Shown in pieces: positions 1 to 5,349 of a stretch of DNA of 5,672 nt. A program made the translations under genes and the position numbers. How positions within the stretch are numbered: the first letter of the stretch is position 1; every line of letters begins with the position of its first letter. The DNA is from Thermoprotei archaeon (GTDB taxonomy: Archaea > Thermoproteota > Thermoprotei > QMSL01 > B3-G16): the NCBI GenBank assembly GCA_021158375.1, contig JAGGUS010000276.1, forward strand, positions 1 to 5,672, in the 5' to 3' direction. The notes beneath the pieces were generated by a model. That model was not told the DNA's origin and made no database searches. It saw nothing but the letters and a program-made list of their open reading frames with translations.

Positions 1-94
1 ACTATGGACTGAGGAGAGGGCGGCAAAACTTTATTCACGCTTTGGATTTAAAATCACCAGGAGGTTCTTTATAATGAGGAAGACTATTGAGTGA
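1..94 (+). CDS. C-terminal end of a probable GNAT-family N-acetyltransferase (5' partial)
   Basis: Frame 2 is open from the window edge to the TGA at 92-94 and encodes about 30 residues, including AAKLYSRFGFKITRRFF and ending MRKTIE. The A-x-x-LY-x-x-x-GF pattern followed by a short strand and M-R-K is the usual last part of the GNAT fold (motif B plus the final beta strand), in which acetyl-CoA-dependent enzymes transfer an acetyl group to an amine. The acetyl-CoA-binding R/Q-x-x-G-x-G/A loop would lie upstream of the window, so the substrate cannot be judged; an amino sugar, a protein N-terminus or a small molecule are all possible. The gene ends 4 bases before the ATG of the deacetylase gene, which implies one transcript. 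Family membership rests only on this short tail. Confidence 0.65.
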   Translation, partial: LWTEERAAKLYSRFGFKITRRFFIMRKTIE

Positions 95-98
95 GACC

Positions 99-794
99 AT
101 GAAGGCGAAATTAATGATTGTAGGAGCCCATGCAGGGGATGCGGAAATCACTTGCGGCGGACTTATTGCTAAGTATACGAGAGACAACTATGAAGTAGTA
201 ATAGTACATATGACATTAGGCGAAAAAGGTCATCCTAAGCTATCTCCAGAGGAATATGGTAGGCAGAAACGTAAGGAAGCTGAAAGAGCAGCTAAAATAC
301 TAGGTGCCAACCCTATATTTTTACATTATAAGGATGGAGAGATCCCTGTTAATGAAGAGGTAAAATTCCAGCTATGCGATTTGATAAGGGAGTATAGACC
401 GGATGCAATAATTACGCATTGGAAAGGTAGCATACATAAGGATCATAGAAATACGTACCTGAACGTAATGGATGCAATATTCTATGCGGCATTGCCAGCT
501 ATTAAGAGGAAGAGAGAAGCACATGCAGTAAAGGCAGTATATTTCGCAGAGAATTGGGAAGATCCCTTCGGATATGAACCACATATATATGTTGATATAA
601 GCGATACATACGATATCTGGAAGGAGGCCGCTAGCGCCTACGCATTTGCAAGAGGTGAAACAGGTTTTCCTTATATAGAGTACTACACATGTCTCTTTAG
701 AATTAGAGGAATAGAGTCGAAATTTCATTATGCACAGACCCTAATGATGCCAGAACATCAGAGAAGACTGAAGTTAAGTTGGTTACCTATATGA
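99..794 (+). CDS. PIG-L/LmbE-family zinc-dependent deacetylase with variant HAGD motif
   Basis: The 231-residue protein has the hallmarks of the PIG-L fold, whose characterised members (MshB, BshB, GlcNAc-PI de-N-acetylase, archaeal diacetylchitobiose deacetylase) hydrolyse N-acetyl groups from GlcNAc-type sugars using one zinc ion. Visible are the N-terminal strand and metal loop LMIVGAHAGDAE (residues 5-16, then CGG), the R-x-x-E-x-x-x-AA-x-x-LGA helix (58-70), the LHYKDGE strand (75-81) and the second metal motif HKDH (113-116) after ITHW. H11, D14 and H116 match the three zinc ligands. The Asp that normally precedes D14 and acts as general base is Gly13, and the usual Pro is Ala12, so activity or mechanism may differ. 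No signal peptide is seen, so it should be cytoplasmic. ATG 99 is preferred because it places the metal loop at residue 11, as usual in the family. A TTG at 87, preceded by GAGGAA, would add four residues and overlap the acetyltransferase stop. Confidence 0.85.
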   Translation: MKAKLMIVGAHAGDAEITCGGLIAKYTRDNYEVVIVHMTLGEKGHPKLSPEEYGRQKRKEAERAAKILGANPIFLHYKDGEIPVNEEVKFQLCDLIREYRPDAIITHWKGSIHKDHRNTYLNVMDAIFYAALPAIKRKREAHAVKAVYFAENWEDPFGYEPHIYVDISDTYDIWKEAASAYAFARGETGFPYIEYYTCLFRIRGIESKFHYAQTLMMPEHQRRLKLSWLPI

Positions 795-838
795 GCGCGT
801 TGGCTTAACATATTAGTGATGAACAAGGTTGTGAGTTG

Positions 839-1171
839 ATGAGCGTGAGCGACGTTGAAGAGACCTTGCGTCGTAAGATAATGAAAGTATTGGAGGAAAG
901 CGATGATCCCCTTACTGTTGAGGATATTGCTTCAATTCTGGGCCTAGATCGCAGTTACTACAAGTTAATCTATGAAAGTCTATCACACATAGCTAAGAGC
1001 ATTAGAAGATTAAGCAAAGGTAAGAAGATTCTAGTCATGAGACCTCCTTATTGTCGTAATTGTGGATACGTATTTAAGGATTTGCGAAAAGCAAGAAAAC
1101 CAAGTAGATGTCCTAGATGTAAAAGCGAGAGAATAGCTCCACCAGCCTTTCTAATAATTAATAAGAAATGA
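839..1171 (+). CDS. HTH transcriptional regulator fused to a C-terminal zinc ribbon (COG3357 type)
   Basis: The 110-residue protein has two clear parts. Residues 8-57 form a winged-helix-like domain: RKIMKVLEESDDPLTVEDIA, then a predicted recognition region ILGLDRSYYKLIYESLSHIAKSIRR. The phrase HIAKSIRR followed by a basic loop is typical of archaeal predicted regulators described as an HTH fused to a Zn ribbon (COG3357). Residues 72-94 form the ribbon, with C72-x2-C75 and C91-x2-C94 and the connecting VFKD and KPSRCPRCKSE segments. The role is predicted DNA binding; no target is known. The gene lies 44 bases after the deacetylase stop, so it may be read through from it. A weak TATA-like CTTAACATA at 804-812 sits about 27-30 bases before the ATG and could instead give a leaderless message. 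ATG 839 was chosen over the TTG directly before it. GTGAG at 831-835 is a poor, close ribosome site. Confidence 0.85.
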   Translation: MSVSDVEETLRRKIMKVLEESDDPLTVEDIASILGLDRSYYKLIYESLSHIAKSIRRLSKGKKILVMRPPYCRNCGYVFKDLRKARKPSRCPRCKSERIAPPAFLIINKK

Positions 1172-1190
1172 ATAAATGAATATTTTATCG
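1150..1190. terminator. Possible overlapping AT-rich 3' ends of convergent genes
   Basis: The stop codons of the regulator (1169-1171, plus) and the glycosidase (1185-1187, minus) are separated by 13 bases. Read on the minus strand, the sequence beyond the glycosidase stop is T-rich (TTCATTTATTCATTTCTTATT), the kind of tract that ends transcription in archaea. On the plus strand only a short TATTTTAT follows the regulator. No hairpin is visible. Any terminators must overlap the facing gene, so the two messages probably have complementary 3' ends. Confidence 0.3.
1167..1182. repeat. Perfect 8-base tandem duplication across the regulator stop codon
   Basis: AATGAATA occurs twice head to tail at 1167-1174 and 1175-1182. 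The first copy contains the TGA stop of the HTH/zinc-ribbon gene; the second fills most of the space to the convergent glycosidase stop. It is probably a small slippage duplication in AT-rich sequence with no function implied. Confidence 0.6.
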
Positions 1191-4103
1191 AACGACGTTT
1201 ACTACTATTGTGGATATGGATTCCGGTGTAGCTATAGTTATATTCCTAGTCCCCTCTTCTACGAGCGTTACACGGAATTTAACTCTTCGCTCTTCATTAG
1301 GCTCTAGGTATATTTTATGTCGTTCTACTTCTCTAGAATCAACATAAAGAGTTATGGGTATTAGGTCTGAGACTAACCCTTCATTCTTTATCCTAACGGG
1401 TATTTCTATGGTCTCACCCTTCTTCACTTCTAGTTGTCCGCTTACATCTAGGCTTAGTTTCGACTTGCCTTTTATGTAATCCTTTACATAGAACTCTCCA
1501 ATTAGCCTTATATCCTCTGATGATGCCCCGATCATTACCTCAAACGCTCCGGGCTCTACTACTCGTCTCATGTTTTCATCGAACATAGCTAGATCATCAG
1601 GTGTTAATGTGAACGTTACGGTCTTTCTCTCCCCTGGCTTTAATGTTATTCTCTTAAATCCTCTTAATTCCTTAAGTGGTCTAGCAATACTAGATATTTT
1701 GTCCCGTATGTAAAGCTGGACTACTTCATCACCTTCTCGTTCTCCTACATTCTCCACATCAACGCTTATTCTTATGATCCAATTCTTCTCGTTAACATCT
1801 ATTCTCAGATTGTCGTACTTAAACTTAGTATAGCTCAATCCATGTCCAAAAGGAAATAGCGGTGTGGATGGCATATTCACGTAATCATATACTCTTCCAG
1901 ATGGCTTATAGTTGTAGTACAGAGGTAGTTGACCCTCATGCCTAGGCCACGTGAAGGGCAATCTTCCTGCAGGATTATAGTCACCAAAGAGAACATCAGC
2001 GATTGCGATGCCTCCTTCTTGCCCTGGATACCATGCCTGTAATATTGCAGGTACATGATAAATCCATTCGCCAGTAACGGCGCTTCCAGTTATTAGCACT
2101 ACTATGGTATTCTTATTTACCTTAAGAACTTCCTCGATTAGTTTTTCTTGCAATCTCGGTAGTCTCAGTAATGCCCTGTCTCTTTGCTCCCCTTCTACTA
2201 TACCAACAAATATTATAGCAACATCGGATTTCTTAGCAAGTTCAATAGCTTTTCTCATTTCTTCTGTGACTCCAACGATATCCCAACCAAGCTTTATGTA
2301 AGCATAACCTCCACCAATCTTCCTATATTCTACCCTTATGTCATACTGCCTTCCAGCCTCAAGTTTAATAGTAGCAGATCTAGGTATATCTGCAGGAGAA
2401 TCCCAGGAATCAATTAGTAATTTCTCGTCAATCCATAACCTTACGCCACCCCCACTAGAGATTATCTTAAATTCGTAAGTCCCTGTTTCAGGTGGCATTA
2501 TCTTACCAGTCCACCTCACGGAATATCTGTCCCTAGGAAGACCGGGGTGTGGTGGATCATAGCCCCAATCAAATCTCATAAATCCTTCCCATGGTGCATC
2601 AATCCTAACTCCCACTGGATCCCCTTTAAGATCAGGATTATCGAAATACTCCCCTCTTAGTCCATGCTTCTCAGGTTGATCAGGAGGGGATAGATAATGT
2701 ATGGGAATTGGAAGGTTTATATCAATATCTAATGGACAGCCCTTAGCATGGTTCACAATAATGTTAGTTCCTTCGACTTTTCTCCTTATTCCATCAAGAG
2801 GCGACACCGCCTCTTTAGGTATACCGCTATATCCTCCAAGCCTTACCTCATCTGAAAGAGGGCCCAGAACAGCTATTGATTTTATTTTATTTTTATCTAA
2901 CGGTAAGATGTTATTTTCATTCTTGAGCAGGACTACTGCTTTTCTCGCTGCCTCTAGGGCCAATTCCTTATGTACCTTTGAATTGCATATGGCCTCAGCC
3001 TCATCAGGATCTACATAGGGCCTGTCGAAGAGGCCTATTAAGAACTTAGCTTTAAGCACCCTCCTTACTGCTTCATTTAGAACTTCTTCATCTATAAGAC
3101 CTTCTTTGACTGCTTTAATTAACGGATCGCCGTATATATTGGTTTCAGGAAGTTCTACGTCCAAACCGGCCTCTAGGGCTAATTTTGCTGCTTCCTCAGG
3201 TTTGTCAGTAACACGATGCTTCCATATTATTCCACCAACTGATCCGTAGTCAGAGACTACGAATCCTTCAAAACCTAATTCCCACCTAAGCACTTCAGTC
3301 AATAACCACTTATTACAAGAACAGGGAATTCCATCTATAGAGTTATAAGCCGCCATCACTGATAGTGCTCCAGCTTTGATTGCTGCAATATATGCAGGTA
3401 ATTCGGTCTCCCTAATTATCCTTTCGGAAAGATGTATTTCGTGACTATCTCTACCACCATCCCCTACAAAGTTCATTATGTAATGCTTTGGCGTAGCTAT
3501 TATGCCCTCTTCTCTGAAAGCCTTGCAATACATGTAAGTCATTATTGATATTAAATATGGATCCTCACCAAATGATTCTTCAGTCCTACCAGCCCTTACA
3601 TCCCTTATTATATTGACCACTGGAGATAGACATTGATGTATACCCCTAGCTCTTGTTTCCTTAGCGATAGCTTTAGCAACACGATATACAAGATCTGGAT
3701 CCCAAGTTGCTGCTAATGCAATAGCCTGTGGAAATGATGTAGAGAATTTGGCAACACAGCCATGGAGACATTCATCATGAATTATCGCAGGGATTCCAAG
3801 TCGTGTCTCCTCAATGTACTTCCGCTGGATCTCGTTAGCTCTTATAGCTCCTTCTTTAGGGGAGCACTTCCTTAGCACGCAGGACAAATTCCCAACTATA
3901 TGTTCGGGATTAAAACTTGATCTCAACTGAATCACTTTCTCTTCAATGGTCATTCTAGATAGGAGATCTTCTACTCGTTTATCTACGGGCAGATTCGGAT
4001 CTTCGTAAGGGTCTTTAACTCCATTTTTATTGAAGTCAATCCAGTTATCGTGGTATATGTCCTTGCGCCTTACGCTATTAGGTAGATAATATGAGGGAGA
4101 CAT
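1185..4103 (-). CDS. Family 3 glycoside hydrolase (beta-glucosidase/beta-xylosidase type) with inserted PA14 domain
   Basis: The 972-residue enzyme should release terminal beta-linked sugars by a retaining mechanism. Domain order: EF-hand-like loop (23-34); GH3 barrel (about 38-360) with MTIEEK, HDECLHG, GRTEESFGEDP, KHY (206-208) and FVVSDYG, where D285 is the predicted nucleophile; alpha/beta sandwich (about 385-455 and 611-720); PA14 domain inserted at about 482-608 (RGEYFDN, RWTGKI, TGTYEF, VRLWIDEKLLID); Fn3-like domain (about 785-862, VVQLYIRD and KELRGFKR); and an extra CARDB-like beta-sandwich (about 880-972, RIKNEGL). E639 (or E637) before RDR is the likely acid/base. GH3 enzymes carrying a PA14 insert include the Kluyveromyces marxianus beta-glucosidase. 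No signal peptide is present, so it is probably cytoplasmic. An in-frame TGA three codons upstream fixes ATG 4103, and no clear Shine-Dalgarno site precedes it. The exact sugar specificity (glucoside, xyloside, arabinoside or GlcNAc) cannot be read from sequence. Confidence 0.93.
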   Translation of the reverse strand: MSPSYYLPNSVRRKDIYHDNWIDFNKNGVKDPYEDPNLPVDKRVEDLLSRMTIEEKVIQLRSSFNPEHIVGNLSCVLRKCSPKEGAIRANEIQRKYIEETRLGIPAIIHDECLHGCVAKFSTSFPQAIALAATWDPDLVYRVAKAIAKETRARGIHQCLSPVVNIIRDVRAGRTEESFGEDPYLISIMTYMYCKAFREEGIIATPKHYIMNFVGDGGRDSHEIHLSERIIRETELPAYIAAIKAGALSVMAAYNSIDGIPCSCNKWLLTEVLRWELGFEGFVVSDYGSVGGIIWKHRVTDKPEEAAKLALEAGLDVELPETNIYGDPLIKAVKEGLIDEEVLNEAVRRVLKAKFLIGLFDRPYVDPDEAEAICNSKVHKELALEAARKAVVLLKNENNILPLDKNKIKSIAVLGPLSDEVRLGGYSGIPKEAVSPLDGIRRKVEGTNIIVNHAKGCPLDIDINLPIPIHYLSPPDQPEKHGLRGEYFDNPDLKGDPVGVRIDAPWEGFMRFDWGYDPPHPGLPRDRYSVRWTGKIMPPETGTYEFKIISSGGGVRLWIDEKLLIDSWDSPADIPRSATIKLEAGRQYDIRVEYRKIGGGYAYIKLGWDIVGVTEEMRKAIELAKKSDVAIIFVGIVEGEQRDRALLRLPRLQEKLIEEVLKVNKNTIVVLITGSAVTGEWIYHVPAILQAWYPGQEGGIAIADVLFGDYNPAGRLPFTWPRHEGQLPLYYNYKPSGRVYDYVNMPSTPLFPFGHGLSYTKFKYDNLRIDVNEKNWIIRISVDVENVGEREGDEVVQLYIRDKISSIARPLKELRGFKRITLKPGERKTVTFTLTPDDLAMFDENMRRVVEPGAFEVMIGASSEDIRLIGEFYVKDYIKGKSKLSLDVSGQLEVKKGETIEIPVRIKNEGLVSDLIPITLYVDSREVERHKIYLEPNEERRVKFRVTLVEEGTRNITIATPESISTIVVNVVR

Positions 4104-4134
4104 AGGCTTTCATTAAATTATCATAAGAACTTAG

Positions 4135-4142
4135 AATTTAAG
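4135..4142 (-). promoter_or_regulatory. Candidate TATA box for the GH3 gene giving a near-leaderless transcript
   Basis: On the minus strand, CTTAAATT lies 31-38 bases upstream of the ATG at 4103. Crenarchaeal start sites usually fall about 25-27 bases after the TATA box, which would leave a leader of roughly 8-10 bases. That fits the absence of a ribosome-binding site before this ATG. The BRE-like upstream bases are weak. A competing box, TTTATAAT at 4190-4197, would give a leader of about 65 bases and also lies next to the 3' end of the preceding gene. Confidence 0.35.
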
Positions 4143-4189
4143 AATAATGGCTACCGTATAGTTGCTAAGAATAGTATAGATTGTAGAAT

Positions 4190-4206
4190 ATTATAAATAA
4201 AAGGGA
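4190..4206 (-). terminator. Possible T-rich transcription end after the surface-protein gene
   Basis: Directly after the TAA at 4207-4209, the minus strand reads TCCCTTTTATTTATAAT, a pyrimidine-rich tract that could act as an archaeal T-rich terminator. It includes TTTATAAT, which could equally be a promoter element for the glycosidase gene. There is no stem-loop, so the call is weak. The remaining 4104-4189 spacer is AT-rich and shows nothing beyond the candidate box nearer the start. Confidence 0.25.
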
Positions 4207-5349
4207 TTAGGATTTGGAGCTCTCTTTAAAAGCCTTGGTTCGCGAAGTCTTTATTGCGAACACTATTAATACCAATAACACTATGTCTGGAATTACTATA
4301 TAGAAGAGTATTCTTTGCTTCACTTCAATGCTTTGCGCTGACTTAACTAGATCCATAGCCTTTAGTGCATGACTATATGCATTATCAAAATCTCCTTTCA
4401 TGAAGGCTTTACGAGCTACAGCATATTCCTGAATACACTCTCTTAGAACTTTACGACCTCCAGGGGTTCTTGGAGTTTTCTTGCTTAATGATTGCATACT
4501 AGCGTAAACGTCCTTAAGATAGCGGAATACTGTAACTATGCGGTCTGTAAACTCGGGGCCTTTGTTATGCACGTATATGAGGAGGGAAAAGTTAACGCTA
4601 GTTCCACTAGCTAATACACCGGAGAGGCTAAGTCCTTCTAGCTTGAGTGTGTAGTAATTACTACCATACTTCCTTAGATCATCCAGTCTTACGCTATCTA
4701 TTTCTTCAGGACTATTCGAAATGACTATCACATCACCATATCCCGATGAAGAGTACATTATGGCAAGAGGGCCATCATATAACGTATAGGTCTTGTATTT
4801 GCTAGGCAAGGATGTCTTCACCTCTTGGTTGCTGAGTATGAAGTACGCATCGTGCCCACTGAATACATCGATAGGTAATGAAAGAACAAAACGTGTTGTC
4901 CCGCTTTCGGTATTAGTGTAGGCTCTTATTGTTGTATTAATTAGTATTAGACCAGTAGAGTATATGACAAATGTCGTCTTTATTTCAAAGCTTGGACTCG
5001 TACCTAAAGGTACTTTAGAAGAGGTAACTACCATAAGGCCTCCTTCTACTTCCGTAACAGTAGGAGGCGTTACATCAAGAGTGCCAAGTTTATATGTCTC
5101 GGCGATTAAGTTATCCGATGAATCTCTTATCTCCCAACCAATTCTCATTAGGAGTATATGATTAGAAAGGCTTACGTTGCATATTCCAGAAGTTGGAGCG
5201 ATATTCACCAATAAATCTCCTACATATACTTTAACAAAACCATTACTAATCGTATAATTTACTTGTTGTGCTGAGACTCCTGGAAATCCTATTAGGGTAG
5301 AAAGTACTATTAAGATTAGAGCCATAGGTATAGACCTAACTCTCATCAT
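4207..5349 (-). CDS. Type I membrane-anchored surface protein with beta-rich ectodomain (function unknown)
   Basis: I do not recognise a named family. The 380 residues read as follows. A signal peptide covers 1-27: basic MMRVR, hydrophobic ALILIVLSTLIGF, then VSA before QQ. A beta-rich ectodomain covers about 30-260, with alternating strands such as FVKVYVGDLLVNI and TTFVIYSTGLILINTTI. A helical segment covers about 265-340 (FRYLKDVYASM; then a TPRTPGG turn; then EYAVARKAFMKGDFDNAYSHA). One membrane helix (about 347-366) is followed by a Lys/Arg-rich tail, which places the bulk outside the cell. Four N-glycosylation sequons (N31, N58, N138, N253) fall in the ectodomain. The strand pattern loosely recalls carbohydrate-binding supersandwich folds, but no catalytic residues stand out. 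The upstream gene's TAG abuts the ATG, and the upstream protein shares the helix-plus-membrane end. The start is ATG 5349 or the adjacent ATG 5346. Confidence 0.85.
   Translation of the reverse strand: MMRVRSIPMALILIVLSTLIGFPGVSAQQVNYTISNGFVKVYVGDLLVNIAPTSGICNVSLSNHILLMRIGWEIRDSSDNLIAETYKLGTLDVTPPTVTEVEGGLMVVTSSKVPLGTSPSFEIKTTFVIYSTGLILINTTIRAYTNTESGTTRFVLSLPIDVFSGHDAYFILSNQEVKTSLPSKYKTYTLYDGPLAIMYSSSGYGDVIVISNSPEEIDSVRLDDLRKYGSNYYTLKLEGLSLSGVLASGTSVNFSLLIYVHNKGPEFTDRIVTVFRYLKDVYASMQSLSKKTPRTPGGRKVLRECIQEYAVARKAFMKGDFDNAYSHALKAMDLVKSAQSIEVKQRILFYIVIPDIVLLVLIVFAIKTSRTKAFKESSKS

Noticed and set aside
372..728. 118-codon open frame on the minus strand inside the deacetylase gene
   Set aside because: It lies wholly antisense to a gene with clear family motifs, and its translation is Cys/Tyr/Ile-rich without any recognisable domain.
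791..838. Tiny frames starting at ATG 791 and ATG 819 between the deacetylase and regulator
   Set aside because: They encode only 5 and 6 residues and show no sign of being leader peptides such as runs of one codon or an attenuator hairpin.
2104..3018. Three plus-strand open frames of 65-105 codons inside the GH3 gene
   Set aside because: All are antisense to conserved GH3 and PA14 coding sequence, and their Ser/Phe/Leu-rich translations are typical of shadow frames.
4964..5161. 65-codon plus-strand open frame inside the surface-protein gene
   Set aside because: Antisense shadow of the ectodomain; no ribosome site or promoter and no recognisable motif.
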